Source: Pleurocapsa sp. FMAR1
GTDB lineage: Bacteria; Cyanobacteriota; Cyanobacteriia; Cyanobacteriales; Xenococcaceae
Assembly (NCBI RefSeq): GCF_963665995.1
Contig: NZ_OY762512.1
Span: 2,976,001-3,040,000, forward strand
DNA length: 64,000 nt
Direction of reading: 5' to 3'
In this document: positions 35,832-45,401 of the stretch, piece by piece
How positions within the stretch are numbered: position 1 is the first letter of the stretch
Layout: each line of letters opens with the position of its first letter
Program-made: the position numbers and the translations under genes
The notes under the pieces: generated by a model
Databases searched by the model: none
Told to the model about the DNA's origin: nothing
The model's input: the letters and a program-made list of their open reading frames with translations, nothing else

Positions 35832-36074
35832 ATGCGTACAACTATAACTATTCCAGATGATTTAGCCCAACAGATAGACAAAATAATCAATCAATTAGAT
35901 ATTCCCAGTCGCAATCAATTCATAATTGAAGCACTGGAGGCAAAACTAAAAGAATTAGAAGACCGCAAAATCGACGATGAATTTGCCCTAATGGCTGAAG
36001 ATCTAGAATATCGCCAAGAAGCATTAGATCTAGAGCAAGAATTTATCCGTGCAGATTTTGAGGTTACATCTTGA
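35832..36074 (+). CDS. Ribbon-helix-helix antitoxin
   Basis: An 80-residue protein starting MRTTITIPDDLAQQIDKII, the beta strand and first helix of a CopG/MazE-like ribbon-helix-helix DNA-binding domain, with IPSRNQFIIEALEAKL as helix 2. The acidic C-terminal half (about residues 50-80) would wrap and neutralise the toxin. The stop TGA overlaps the toxin start TTG, showing translational coupling. Pairing with a MazF-type toxin is the main evidence for its role. Confidence 0.85.
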   Translation: MRTTITIPDDLAQQIDKIINQLDIPSRNQFIIEALEAKLKELEDRKIDDEFALMAEDLEYRQEALDLEQEFIRADFEVTS

Positions 36075-36388
36075 AGCGGGGCGATATTTATCTAGCTAAT
36101 CTAAACCCTACCATCGACTCAGAGCAAGCTGGAACTAGACCAGTTTTGATCGTCAGTCGCGATGCAATTAACAAAAGCAGTCCTGTTGTAATTATTGTCC
36201 CGCTAACAAAGTACGCTAACTCAAAGAGGATTTATCCATCTCACCATCTTATTAAAGCTGCTAACAACGGATTAACTACCGATAGTATTGCTAAATGCGA
36301 GCAAATAAGAGCGATCGCCAAATCAAGGCTACAGACCAAAAAAGGATCGCTTCTCACGCAAGACATGGAGGCTATAGATAATCTCTAA
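36071..36388 (+). CDS. MazF/PemK-type mRNA interferase toxin
   Basis: A 105-residue CcdB/PemK-fold toxin expected to cleave mRNA. It begins KRGDIYLANLNPTIDSEQAGTRPVLIVSRD, with the conserved G-E/Q-x-G-x-x-R-P-V motif, continues with VVIIVPLTKYA and LTTDSIAKCEQIRAIAKSRL, and stops at MEAIDNL. Family members normally continue for some eight to ten residues (an ID-x-A-hydrophobic-x-x-hydrophobic-L end), so it may be shortened; the stop lies only 12 bp before the right direct repeat. The start is TTG overlapping the antitoxin stop. Confidence 0.85.
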   Translation: MKRGDIYLANLNPTIDSEQAGTRPVLIVSRDAINKSSPVVIIVPLTKYANSKRIYPSHHLIKAANNGLTTDSIAKCEQIRAIAKSRLQTKKGSLLTQDMEAIDNL

Positions 36389-36399
36389 AGCATATAGTT

Positions 36400-36529
36400 G
36401 GCGATCGCCAGTAACAAAACAATCGCCAATTTCAAGTTAGCAACAGTACCAACCAAACGACGAAATATTGAGCTTGGCTTGAGAAGGAAATTCATTATTT
36501 ATATATTTATGGATTAAAAATTTGGAGGC
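36400..36529. repeat. Right copy of the direct repeat: duplicated ccs1 start
   Basis: About 94% identical to 35550-35678 and in the same orientation. It contains the first 32 codons of ccs1 on the minus strand (ATG at 36493-36495, [20 protein letters not shown]) and 34 bases of its leader, cut exactly at the HIP1 octamer (ggcgatcgcc, 36400-36409). As a gene it is a dead fragment. Similarity tapers off to about 36575. The following stretch to 36877 holds no gene that I trust. Confidence 0.9.
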
Positions 36530-36877
36530 AACCCATTTCCTGAAGATGACTTTTATTATCAAATATGATGTAGCGTTTAATCTAATTAACTAATGTCGCT
36601 TTTCTTAATTTTATAAGAATAATGCTTAAGACGAGTAACATTGCTAATCTTTAAAGCAGTTTTTTAGGAGGTTTTTCCACGGAATGATATGTAGAAAAAA
36701 TCTTGATGTTACAATTATTTTGCATGGTATCCAGAAAAAGTCTGGGTATCACTGACAAATATGCCGAAAGTTTCTTAATATCATACTCCACAGGGTAGAT
36801 ATGCAGAGAGTTTCCGTATAATAAATAATCAAGCGATGGTTTCATTTATTGACACCAAAAAGGATAAAATTTAGACC

Positions 36878-37237
36878 ATGATTTCATTATTTTTAAAGTG
36901 TTTACTTGGTGCAGCAGCCGTTTTGTTAATTGCTGTGCTTTCAAAGAGTAAAAGCTTCTTCATTTCTGGTTTAGTCCCATTGTTTCCAACGTTTGCTTTG
37001 ATTGCTCATTATATTGTTGGTACAGAGCGAACAATGAAAGATTTGAGAACAACAGCACTATTTGGTCTTTATTCTCTTATCCCGTATGCAGCGTATTTGG
37101 TAGCGGTTTACTATTTCAGCTACAAATTCGACTTGGTTTGGACGTTATCAATGGCGACGGTCGTGTGGCTGTTTTTTGCATTCATTTTATTGGTTGGATG
37201 GACAAAGTTTCATCCAACATTGGGGAGTAATGTCTAA
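36878..37237 (+). CDS. GlpM-like membrane protein
   Basis: A 119-residue protein with four membrane spans: CLLGAAAVLLIAVLSKS, then FFISGLVPLFPTFALIAHYIVGTER, which is the characteristic GlpM block of gammaproteobacteria, then LYSLIPYAAYLVAVYYF and a last span. GlpM was linked to alginate and glycerol metabolism in Pseudomonas, but its activity is unknown. The family is not typical of cyanobacteria and the gene sits in the accessory island between ccs1 and ccdA, so transfer is likely. The stop overlaps the start of an antitoxin remnant. Confidence 0.75.
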   Translation: MISLFLKCLLGAAAVLLIAVLSKSKSFFISGLVPLFPTFALIAHYIVGTERTMKDLRTTALFGLYSLIPYAAYLVAVYYFSYKFDLVWTLSMATVVWLFFAFILLVGWTKFHPTLGSNV

Positions 37238-37370
37238 AGTTGAATAAATTGAAGCAGAAATTCTCCAACTCTCTCCTCAAGAGTTAAGTCAGCTTGCAAG
37301 TTGGGTATTAGATTTAGATGAGCAACGCTGGGATGATCGGATTAAGCAGGAACATAATTCTCATTTTTAA
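37230..37370 (+). pseudogene. Broken antitoxin-like gene
   Basis: From ATG 37230 the frame reads MSKVE, then a TAA stop, then IEAEILQLSPQELSQLASWV followed by LDLDEQRWDDRIKQEHNSHF and a stop at 37370. The LSPQEL and RWDDRI pieces match the N-terminal half of small antitoxin-like proteins found all over cyanobacteria; the full family runs to 65-75 residues. The early nonsense codon and the shortened end show it is dead. It overlaps the ccdA end by a few bases. Confidence 0.6.
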
Positions 37371-38113
37371 AGCTTATAGCTAATAGCTGGCAAACGAGAC
37401 AGTAAAGAAAAAATGCCAAATCCTAGCAATAAAGCACCACTGACGGGATTAATCCAGCTTGACCAACGGCGCAACTCTAAAATCTTTTTAATTGAGGCTG
37501 TAAAAGTCCCAGCGATAACCAAAGGCGTGACGTAACCAACGGCGTAAACAATTAACAAAACCCCACCTAAAACTAAATCTTGAGTTGTTGCCACCCAAGT
37601 TAGCAAAGTTGCCAATACAGGAGTACTGCAAGGGGAAGCTATCAAGCCAAAGGTTAAACCTAACAAATAAGAACGTACTCCACGGGGTAAATCTTTACTA
37701 ATCCAGTCTGTTGCTCCTAAAGACGGAAAGCGTAATGGTAATATTTCTAATAAGTTTAGTCCCATGGCGATCGCAACTAAGCTAACGACAATCGGTAAGC
37801 CAACCCCAATCTGTCCATAAACCTTACCAATAGAAGTGGCGATAATACCTAATATGGCTAAGGTGGTGGCTAAACCCAACGCAAACCAGCTAGACTGGGC
37901 TGCTGCCTGGAGTCTCCCTTCAGACTCATAACCGCCAATGTAGCCCACGGTAATGGGCAACATCGACAGCATACAGGGAGTCAGACTGGTAACAAGACCT
38001 GCTAAAAATATTACCCCTACACTAACTACGCTGAGGTGAGTCAACTGAGTTGAAACCAGGCGATCGGCAAATCTCTCTAATAAAAATAACTGCGTTTGTA
38101 AAAATTCCAGCAT
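37367..38113 (-). CDS. ccdA: Cytochrome c biogenesis protein CcdA
   Basis: CcdA carries reducing power across the membrane to keep haem-binding Cys of apocytochromes c reduced in system II maturation. The 248-residue protein has six spans, with the redox Cys of the first half in GLVTSLTPCMLSMLPITVGYIGGY and that of the second half in LIASPCSTPVLATLLTWV. It belongs with ccs1 downstream; the two are normally partners and probably were adjacent before the island inserted. It is divergent from cax. Confidence 0.93.
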   Translation of the reverse strand: MLEFLQTQLFLLERFADRLVSTQLTHLSVVSVGVIFLAGLVTSLTPCMLSMLPITVGYIGGYESEGRLQAAAQSSWFALGLATTLAILGIIATSIGKVYGQIGVGLPIVVSLVAIAMGLNLLEILPLRFPSLGATDWISKDLPRGVRSYLLGLTFGLIASPCSTPVLATLLTWVATTQDLVLGGVLLIVYAVGYVTPLVIAGTFTASIKKILELRRWSSWINPVSGALLLGFGIFSLLSRLPAISYKL

Positions 38114-38268
38114 TTAAAAAATATTATCTATGACTTTAGCTATAGGCTTGTCCTTTCAGCAATTCTATCAAAATAGATAATTTTCTAGGTATTGAAACAA
38201 AAAAGACAATAACATTAGCGAAAGTGTTATGACAATGAAAGAACTAAATCGAGGAATCGCAAGTCAAT

Positions 38269-39360
38269 ATGTTCAATAAAGACACATTTTTCTTAGTTTT
38301 ATTAGTGTTTATCCCTGTTTCGATTGCTGCACATTTTTTAGAATGGGGAGAATCCGTCGTATTTATCACGGCAGGTTTAGGCATTGTGCCTTTAGCTTCC
38401 TATATGGGTACTGCTACCGAAGAAATTGCTGTAGTCACAGGGCCGAGTATTGGTGGACTGCTCAATGCTACCTTTGGTAACGCCACAGAATTAATTTTGG
38501 CTTTTATTGCCCTCAAGGCTGGCTTAATTGGTGTAGTTAAAGCTACTATTACAGGCTCAATTGTCAGTAATTTACTGCTGGTAATGGGATTTTCCATGTT
38601 GCTGGGGGGTTTAAAATTTAAAGTGCAAAAATTTGAGCCTACCGTAGCCCGTCTTAATGCTTCGACGATGAACTTAGCTGTGATCGCGCTACTGCTACCT
38701 ACAGCGGTTCAGTATACATCTACAGGTATTGAAGAACAAACCTTACAGAATCTGTCCGTAGCCGTTGCTGGGATTTTAATTTTAGTCTATGGGCTAACTT
38801 TACTTTTTTCGATGAAAACTCACGCCTATCTTTGCGATGTAGGAGATGCAGCTCTAGATGAAGGGGGAGAAGGTGAACCTGAAGTCAATTTACCTTTTTG
38901 GATCTTTATTTTGCTGGCTGTCACTTTAGCCGTGGCAGTAGAATCAGAACTGCTGGTAGATTCTTTGGAAGTGGCAACTGCTCAACTAGGTTTAAGTGCT
39001 TTGTTTACTGGGGTTATCCTGCTGCCAATTATTGGTAATGCAGCAGAACACGCTACGGCAGTGAGTGTGGCAATGAAAGACAAGATGGATCTTTCAGTAT
39101 CCGTGGCAATGGGTTCAAGTATGCAGATTGCTTTATTTGTTGCCCCAGTATTAGTAATTACTGGCTGGATTATTGGTCAACCAATGGATCTTAACTTTAA
39201 TCCTTTTGAACTTGTGGCAGTTAGCGTTGCCGTCTTGATTGCCAACTCTATAAGTTCTGATGGCGAATCTAATTGGCTAGAGGGTAGTTTGTTAGTAGCG
39301 ACTTATGCCGTAGTTGCGATCGCCTTTTTCTTCCATCCCGTAGTCGAAGGCATGATCTAG
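38269..39360 (+). CDS. cax: Ca2+/H+ antiporter (CAX family)
   Basis: A 363-residue antiporter expelling Ca2+ in exchange for protons. Eleven or so spans hold the two alpha repeats: [18 protein letters not shown] (near residue 66) and [19 protein letters not shown] (near 259) with [18 protein letters not shown] after it. The acidic loop between spans 6 and 7 ([10 protein letters not shown], about 203-212) is typical of CAX. No CBS or other extra domain. Single gene, divergent from ccdA. Confidence 0.95.
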   Translation: MFNKDTFFLVLLVFIPVSIAAHFLEWGESVVFITAGLGIVPLASYMGTATEEIAVVTGPSIGGLLNATFGNATELILAFIALKAGLIGVVKATITGSIVSNLLLVMGFSMLLGGLKFKVQKFEPTVARLNASTMNLAVIALLLPTAVQYTSTGIEEQTLQNLSVAVAGILILVYGLTLLFSMKTHAYLCDVGDAALDEGGEGEPEVNLPFWIFILLAVTLAVAVESELLVDSLEVATAQLGLSALFTGVILLPIIGNAAEHATAVSVAMKDKMDLSVSVAMGSSMQIALFVAPVLVITGWIIGQPMDLNFNPFELVAVSVAVLIANSISSDGESNWLEGSLLVATYAVVAIAFFFHPVVEGMI

Positions 39361-39403
39361 ATAATACTTTATTTTCACCAAATTAAAGGCAACTCATCAC
39401 AAC

Positions 39404-39476
39404 AAAGTCCCCCAAAATTGACGAGCGACCCTGCGTCGGCGTAAGACGCAAAGGAACGCGCGAGTTGGGGGACTTT
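39404..39476. repeat. 73-bp palindromic element
   Basis: Perfect 12-bp ends, aaagtcccccaa (39404-39415) and ttgggggacttt (39465-39476), enclose an inverted copy of the 279-308 module (gcgtcggcgtaagacgc at 39433-39449). The order of parts equals the outer parts of the larger block at 227-617, suggesting this is the basic form and the other a copy enlarged by nested insertions. Confidence 0.7.
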
Positions 39477-39492
39477 AGGACAATTACCAGAA

Positions 39493-40671
39493 TCAAAGTC
39501 TATTTTTGTAGTTTAGTTCGGCAAATGTAATTCTAACTTCAGTTCCATTATCACTGGTCATTTGTATTTTTCCTTCTAGTTGTTCTACCAAGGTAGAAAC
39601 AAGTTCCAAGCCCAATGATTCGCTATGATAAAAGTCTTTATGCTCAGGAAACCCGATGCCGTCATCTTTAATTATCAAAGTAAATCGAGCGTCATTTTGT
39701 GTAAAGTCTAGGGTAATATTGCCTTCATTACGTCCTATAAAGGCGTGTTCGACTGCATTAGAAATTAATTCATTGACAATCAATCCGCAAGCATTAGCAG
39801 TTTCTATATTTAAATCAACCTGCTGAATATTAGCACTAACCTTAATAGTGTTAGTTAAATAAGAATCAATTAAATAATTAGTTAGTGTAGTCAAATATTG
39901 TTGAAAATTAATCTGACATAAACTAGTACTAGAGTGGAGTTGTTCGTGAATCAAAGCCATTGAGGTGATACGGTTTTGGCTATCACTCAGCATTTTAAGT
40001 GCTTGAGGATCATCAATATATTCCGCCTGAGACTCCAAAAGACTAGAAACAATAAAAAGATTATTCTTAACTCGGTGGTGAATTTCCTTCAGCAGCAACT
40101 CTTTTTCCTTGAGAGATTGTTTGAGTTTCCTTTCTGCTGTTTTACGATTTTCTATCTCAGCGATAAGGGATTGATTAACATTAGCAAGCTGTTCATTTGT
40201 ATTTAGTAAAGAAATTTCTACTTCATATCTTTCGTTAATTTGATGTTGTAACAAATCATTTTGCTTTTCTAAGGTTTGACGTAAATTAAGTAGCTCTAGC
40301 TGATATTCGACCCTAGCTATTAATTCGGCTTTTTGAAAAGGTTTAGTAATATAGTCACTTGCGCCCAATTTAAAAGCTTTAACCTTTCTTTCGGTTTCTG
40401 CTAAAGCAGTCATAAAAATAATTGGAATATCACAAGTAGTAGGATCTTCTTTGAGCAGGCGACAAGTTTCAAACCCATCGAGGTTAGGCATCATCCCATC
40501 TAATAAAATTAGTTCTGGGGGATTCAATTTAACTTGATTAATAGCATCAATGCCATTTAATGCCGTAGAAATTTTTAAATTAGCTTTGGCAAAAATTCTA
40601 CAGACTAGATCTAAATTACAAGTATTATCATCAACAACTAAAATATGCGCTGAATCTTGGGTTATGGACAT
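39493..40671 (-). CDS. Response regulator fused to HisKA_2-type histidine kinase
   Basis: A 392-residue soluble signalling protein. REC domain at 1-125 with phosphate acceptor D58 ([15 protein letters not shown]), acidic pair DD near 14 and Lys in ITKPFQ. A coiled coil (126-190) joins it to a HisKA_2 dimerisation helix with [21 protein letters not shown] (His near 198) and a HATPase domain with [17 protein letters not shown] and [10 protein letters not shown]. No sensor or membrane part, so it should be driven by another kinase. It follows the REC-GGDEF-EAL gene on the same strand; both may act in one pathway. Confidence 0.9.
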   Translation of the reverse strand: MSITQDSAHILVVDDNTCNLDLVCRIFAKANLKISTALNGIDAINQVKLNPPELILLDGMMPNLDGFETCRLLKEDPTTCDIPIIFMTALAETERKVKAFKLGASDYITKPFQKAELIARVEYQLELLNLRQTLEKQNDLLQHQINERYEVEISLLNTNEQLANVNQSLIAEIENRKTAERKLKQSLKEKELLLKEIHHRVKNNLFIVSSLLESQAEYIDDPQALKMLSDSQNRITSMALIHEQLHSSTSLCQINFQQYLTTLTNYLIDSYLTNTIKVSANIQQVDLNIETANACGLIVNELISNAVEHAFIGRNEGNITLDFTQNDARFTLIIKDDGIGFPEHKDFYHSESLGLELVSTLVEQLEGKIQMTSDNGTEVRITFAELNYKNRL

Positions 40672-40817
40672 GACTTCGATTATTTAAACTCTAATAACTA
40701 GTGAAGGGGGGCGTAAATAAACTAACCGTTAAATAAGCTGTCAAAGCCTATGAATCAATACTCCCTGCGGGGACTACCCCTTGGTTACTCATTACTCATT
40801 GCTTACGCGCAGCGATA

Positions 40818-42650
40818 CTAGACTCTTTGTAAGGGAAGACTAGTGTTGTTCATTATTAATTTTTGAAATTCTTTAGCTGCTAAGGGACGACTATACAAAA
40901 AGCCTTGAATTTCATCACATTGACACTGCCGAAGATAGTTTAATTCGGCTTTTGTTTCTACACCTTCGGCTACTACTTTTAAACCCAATTGATGTGCCAT
41001 CTCAATAGTATTTTTAGTGATTACAGCATTGACTTTATTGCTATCAATATTGCGAATAAAACAAGAATCAATCTTTAAAATATTAAAGGGAAACTGCTGT
41101 AAATAGCCTAAAGATGAATATCCAGTGCCAAAATCGTCTAATGCTATTTGGATTCCTAATTTCTTGAGCAAATTTAATCTTTGAATGTTCGTTTTGATAT
41201 TTTCCACTAAAATCGTTTCCGTCAACTCTAGCTCTAAGTAGTGAGGATTTAAAGATGTTTTAAACAAAATTTGAGTTATTTGATGAAATAAATCTGATTG
41301 TCTAAATTGAAATCCTGATAGATTGACGGCAATTCTGAGATAATCAAATCCCGCATTGTGCCATTCATTCATTTGTTTACAAGCGCAGTGCATAATCCAC
41401 TCACTGATTGGTCTAATCAAACCGTTTTCTTCAGCTAGAGGGATAAATTTGTCTGCTGTAATTCTCCCCATAGCAGGATGATTCCAGCGTATTAAGGCTT
41501 CTGCTCCTACGATTGAATCATTTTTTGGATTAATCTTAGGCTGATAGTATAACTCTAGTTCTTCCCGTTCTAAAGCACGATATAAATCAGCTTCCATGGT
41601 TAAACTTTCCGAGGCTCCAGAATTTTTAATGTTAAAAGCAAAAGTAAATAACTGACAGCGATTTCCCCCCTGGCTTGTAGCATAATCTCTAGCTTTTTGA
41701 CTCTGCTCTAATAACTCTTCAATATCTGTACTATCGAGGGGAGAAAAAGCAATGCCAATATTAGTGGGCAGAAATATTTCTTGGTTATCAACATTAAAAG
41801 CTTGTCGTAGTTGATTAATAATTTCTTGCCCGTAGTTTTGTGCCGTTTGTTTTTGATCCAAAGCTACCATCATTACATAGTTATCTGCCTCTAGATACAC
41901 TATCGCTCCGTTATTTTCAAAACTGTCGAGACAATTGCGCAGACGTTGCGCTATTTCTTTAACTAAAGTATCTTGTTGTTCTTTGGTTAAAAAACTGCTT
42001 ACTTTTTGTAGTCTATCAAGGCTGATGTTAAATAGAGCTAATAATTTTGATGGTGGCTGTTGTGTGTCGCGATTTTCTGCTATTGGTAAAACATCATTGC
42101 TATCGCTTTGATTTATTAGCTCCACAGACGATCCTAGTGTAGATGATAAGTAATCAAATAAATCTCTTAAAAACAGCTTGTTAGGCAAATTAGTCAGACT
42201 ATCTTTGTAAATATCATCGTAATGTGATGAATAATCATTTACAGTAGATTGCAAAGCTTTTTGAATTGTAGATTGCTCTTGATATTTACTCAGAGCCATT
42301 TTAACCGTAGCCTGCAATTCTCTATCTCTAAAAGGCTTAATTAAATAACCATAGCAGCCTGTCTTGGAAGCTCTTTCTAAAGTTTCATCACTGGCATAGG
42401 CTGTTAGAAATATCAAAGGAATATCAGCTATTTCTTTGATTGTTTCTGCTGTTTCGATACCATCAATTTCTCCTTTAATGGCAATGTCCATTAAGATTAA
42501 ATTTGGGCGATCGCTTATAATATAATCAATAGCTGCTTGTCCAGAAGAAACAATTTTAGTGACTTGATAACCTAAAGCTTCTAGTTTTTTAGCTGTATTT
42601 TTAGCAATTATTAATTCGTCTTCTACTATTAAGATATTAGTTTCGTTCAT
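40818..42650 (-). CDS. REC-GGDEF(degenerate)-EAL cyclic-di-GMP protein
   Basis: A 610-residue protein. REC at 1-125 with D55 (LILMDIAIKGEIDG). The GGDEF-like region (about 150-330) has LEADN where the active GGDEF would be, so it cannot make cyclic-di-GMP and may bind GTP only. The EAL domain (about 350-605) keeps E-A-L in GAEALIRWNHP, NLSGFQFRQSDL, LELTETILVEN, DDFGTGYSSLGYLQQFPFNILKID and VVAEGVETKAEL, so it is a probable phosphodiesterase. No membrane span. The gap to the kinase gene (146 bp) contains a partial palindromic repeat near 40757-40812. Confidence 0.9.
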   Translation of the reverse strand: MNETNILIVEDELIIAKNTAKKLEALGYQVTKIVSSGQAAIDYIISDRPNLILMDIAIKGEIDGIETAETIKEIADIPLIFLTAYASDETLERASKTGCYGYLIKPFRDRELQATVKMALSKYQEQSTIQKALQSTVNDYSSHYDDIYKDSLTNLPNKLFLRDLFDYLSSTLGSSVELINQSDSNDVLPIAENRDTQQPPSKLLALFNISLDRLQKVSSFLTKEQQDTLVKEIAQRLRNCLDSFENNGAIVYLEADNYVMMVALDQKQTAQNYGQEIINQLRQAFNVDNQEIFLPTNIGIAFSPLDSTDIEELLEQSQKARDYATSQGGNRCQLFTFAFNIKNSGASESLTMEADLYRALEREELELYYQPKINPKNDSIVGAEALIRWNHPAMGRITADKFIPLAEENGLIRPISEWIMHCACKQMNEWHNAGFDYLRIAVNLSGFQFRQSDLFHQITQILFKTSLNPHYLELELTETILVENIKTNIQRLNLLKKLGIQIALDDFGTGYSSLGYLQQFPFNILKIDSCFIRNIDSNKVNAVITKNTIEMAHQLGLKVVAEGVETKAELNYLRQCQCDEIQGFLYSRPLAAKEFQKLIMNNTSLPLQRV

Positions 42651-43103
42651 GAAATTTTAGATATAAATATTTTGTTTATAATCAAGCGAAATATTAGATT
42701 TAGAAAATGATACTGTCTCCAACTAAATCCAAAATAGCAATTAAAAACAATATTGTAAATGTACAATTTTTTGGTAGTATAATTACTGATCGGGCGCAAC
42801 AAGTAGTAAACCTTTAGCAGAAATAAATGACTAACCCTTTGATGGTCTTTCATTTCTTGGAAAGATAGTCAACAATGATTGATACAAGCAAGAAATCTAA
42901 TGTAATTTATATTACTTAACATATCAATTAAAAGACGATTCTTATCTATACTTGTAACGTTTTGAATCTCTAATAGTGAAAGTATAAATCAAATAAACGT
43001 AAGTTTGATGAATACCTCAAGTGAGAAAGGGCGCATATTCCACTCTCGTCGTGGCTTTTGTTAACACTCATGATTATTCTCGTCGAACTCAAATAAATAA
43101 AAA
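42651..43103. other. Gene-free AT-rich stretch
   Basis: About 450 bp without a credible gene, terminator or long repeat. The short open frames in it are AT-rich noise. It must contain the promoter of the REC-GGDEF-EAL gene. Confidence 0.4.
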
Positions 43104-43577
43104 TCAGCGCTTGTGAACACGGGCTTTCTTGATAACAAACCGAAGTAGGTACAAAAAAACAGCGATATTAACCATAAACACCGCCAACTTTAGTAAGGTA
43201 ATTCCTTTGGCTAGTTCGTAAATTTCCAGGGGAATACTCAAACCTATTAGTATTAAAACCAAAAATTCAGCCCAAACTTTTTGATACCAAAGTCCAATAA
43301 TTTCTACTGCCGTAACTAAAGCATAAACTCCCGCTAAGATTGCACTATCTCGAATCGTGTTTGGCTGTTGAGCAAAGAATTTATTGATAACTGCTTCGAC
43401 AAATTCTTCAATTAAAGATAATTTACTCTCAAGAATATAACTTTCTGAAAATGCAATTAGGCGAGAATGATTGTTCAAAGCCAACAGTAATACAACAACA
43501 GTAAGAATTAGCAGCAAGAAAAGGACAGCTTTATAGGCAACAATAATTTTTAAGCCGATAGGACGCTTGCGCTTCAT
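43104..43577 (-). CDS. DUF2127 membrane protein
   Basis: A 157-residue membrane protein with four spans, read from ATG 43577 (MKRKRPIGLKIIVAYKAV); the frame reaches back to 43622 but the extra residues look non-coding. The sequence IGLKIIVAYKAVLFLLLILTV at the start and ILAGVYALVTAVEIIGLWYQKVWAEFLVLILIGLSIPLEIYEL in the middle match DUF2127. Function unknown. It lies downstream of the SulP gene on the same strand, 117 bp away. Confidence 0.75.
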   Translation of the reverse strand: MKRKRPIGLKIIVAYKAVLFLLLILTVVVLLLALNNHSRLIAFSESYILESKLSLIEEFVEAVINKFFAQQPNTIRDSAILAGVYALVTAVEIIGLWYQKVWAEFLVLILIGLSIPLEIYELAKGITLLKLAVFMVNIAVFLYLLRFVIKKARVHKR

Positions 43578-43693
43578 AGGAAGTGGAAAAACAAAACAAT
43601 CATTTGTAAGACCATAAAACACTAGTAGTAATCTATCGTGATGACATCAACCAATCGACTGATTCAAATCGAGTATCCAAGATAATTGCTATC

Positions 43694-45199
43694 TTAATGG
43701 CTGGCTAAATCTTCTAAAGAATCTGACTTGTCATGTACGGCTAGCTTATCAACCAGAGTAGCACTAGCTTCGTTCAGACCTACTACTTCAACTTCTGCAC
43801 CATTACGGCGGAAATTAATTACTACTTTATCAAGTACTGCGATCGCCGATTGATCCCATAGATGAGCGTGAGTTAGATCTATTTTGACGAAATCGACATT
43901 TTCTTTGAAGTCAAACGCATTTAAAAATTCGTTGACTGAGACAAAAAATATTTGACCTGCAATATTATAGGTGCGTTTTTCGCCTTGAGAATCAATTAGG
44001 CTGTCTACAAATACCAGTTGAGCAATTTTGCGGGAAAACAGCAGCGCGTTTAATGCCACTCCGCTTAAGACTCCAATAGCCAAATTATGGGAAAAGACTG
44101 TCATGACTACAGTTGTGATCATAACTGCGGTTTCACTGCGGGGAATTTTGCGAATTTGCCGAAGAGAAGACCAGTTAAATGTTCCAATAGACACCATGAT
44201 CATAATTGCCACTAATACCGCCATGGGAATCTTTTCTACCTGTGTCCCTAAAAACAGCATCAATAGCAAGAGAAAAACCCCTGCACTTAAGGTAGAAAGA
44301 CGAGTTCTACCTCCTGACTTGATATTAATTACCGACTGTCCAATCATGGCACAGCCAGCCATTCCCCCAAAGAAACCACTGACAAAGTTAGCAATTCCCT
44401 GACCAAATGCCTCTTTGTTTTTATTGCTAGAGGTATCAGTCAGATCGTCTACCACATTTGCGGTCAGGAAAGACTCTAGTAAACCAACCAAAGATATAGC
44501 AACTGCATAAGGAAAAATAATCTGTAGCGTCTCAAATGTAAAAGGCACTTGAGGAATGCCAAAGCTAGGTAAAGTAGAAGGGAGTTCACCGCGATCGCCA
44601 ACTGTAGGAACACCAGTATTAGTAAATACCGCAAAGACTGTGACCACAATGATCGCTACCAAAGGAGAAGGAATGACCGTAGTTAGTCGGGGTAACAGAT
44701 AAATAATTGCCAAAGCAGCAGCAACCATAGCGTATATCATAATCCAGTTTGGCTCGGCAAAACTCAACTCTGGCAACTGTGCCATAAAAATCAAAATTGC
44801 CAGGGCGTTGACAAAGCCAATCATCACGGCGCGAGAAACAAACTTTAGCTGTTTGGCAAGTTTTATTGCTGCCCAAAATAGCTGGAGAATACCTGCCAAA
44901 ATTGAAGCTGCAAGTAAATATTGCAGTCCATCCCCGCCACTTTTAGTTACGGAGGACACTAAGGGATACATTAATAAAGCGGTGGCAGCGGTGGCAGCGG
45001 AAATCATTCCAGGGCGACCGCCAAAAATAGCTGTAATAATGGCAATAATAAATGAGGCATAAAGTCCTACCTTGGGATCGACTCCTGCAATAATAGAAAA
45101 GGAAATAGCTTCAGGAATTAAAGCCAAAGCGACCAATACTCCTGCCAATAAGTCTTTTTGATAATTTCCCGTCCACTCTTTTAGTTTGAATAGCTGCAA
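43694..45199 (-). CDS. SulP-family anion transporter
   Basis: A 501-residue SLC26/SulP protein. The membrane domain (residues 1-390) has [28 protein letters not shown], the hallmark start of SulP, and [26 protein letters not shown]. The C-terminal STAS domain (about 405-490) has [23 protein letters not shown]. Cyanobacterial SulP proteins carry sulfate or bicarbonate; the N-terminal sequence is unlike BicA as I know it, so bicarbonate is not supported. Substrate left open. Confidence 0.9.
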   Translation of the reverse strand: MQLFKLKEWTGNYQKDLLAGVLVALALIPEAISFSIIAGVDPKVGLYASFIIAIITAIFGGRPGMISAATAATALLMYPLVSSVTKSGGDGLQYLLAASILAGILQLFWAAIKLAKQLKFVSRAVMIGFVNALAILIFMAQLPELSFAEPNWIMIYAMVAAALAIIYLLPRLTTVIPSPLVAIIVVTVFAVFTNTGVPTVGDRGELPSTLPSFGIPQVPFTFETLQIIFPYAVAISLVGLLESFLTANVVDDLTDTSSNKNKEAFGQGIANFVSGFFGGMAGCAMIGQSVINIKSGGRTRLSTLSAGVFLLLLMLFLGTQVEKIPMAVLVAIMIMVSIGTFNWSSLRQIRKIPRSETAVMITTVVMTVFSHNLAIGVLSGVALNALLFSRKIAQLVFVDSLIDSQGEKRTYNIAGQIFFVSVNEFLNAFDFKENVDFVKIDLTHAHLWDQSAIAVLDKVVINFRRNGAEVEVVGLNEASATLVDKLAVHDKSDSLEDLASH

Positions 45200-45401
45200 T
45201 TATTTTTCTCCTAGTCTGGCGCGCAATTTATAGTAGTTCAATCAGTAAAAGCATTAGACTATAAACCTGCTTTGGAGACGGTCTTAGTAAACACGATAAT
45301 ACTTAAAATAGAATTAGAGTTATACGGTAATAGTTTACATTTGTTTATTCGATACTGCACTTTTTTCTAGATTAGTATCGATTCAGCAACGTTTTTATGA
45401 C

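Noticed and set aside
36651-36845. 64-codon open frame on the minus strand in the island
   Set aside because: No resemblance to a protein family, and the DNA shows loose AT-rich repeats around atatg; taken as noise.
42647-42853. 68-codon open frame upstream of the REC-EAL gene
   Set aside because: Composition (Ile, Asn, Lys, Tyr, Phe) is that of translated AT-rich intergenic DNA.
43694-45199. Bicarbonate transporter BicA
   Set aside because: SulP family is certain, but the N-terminal segment does not look like BicA, so the substrate is left open.
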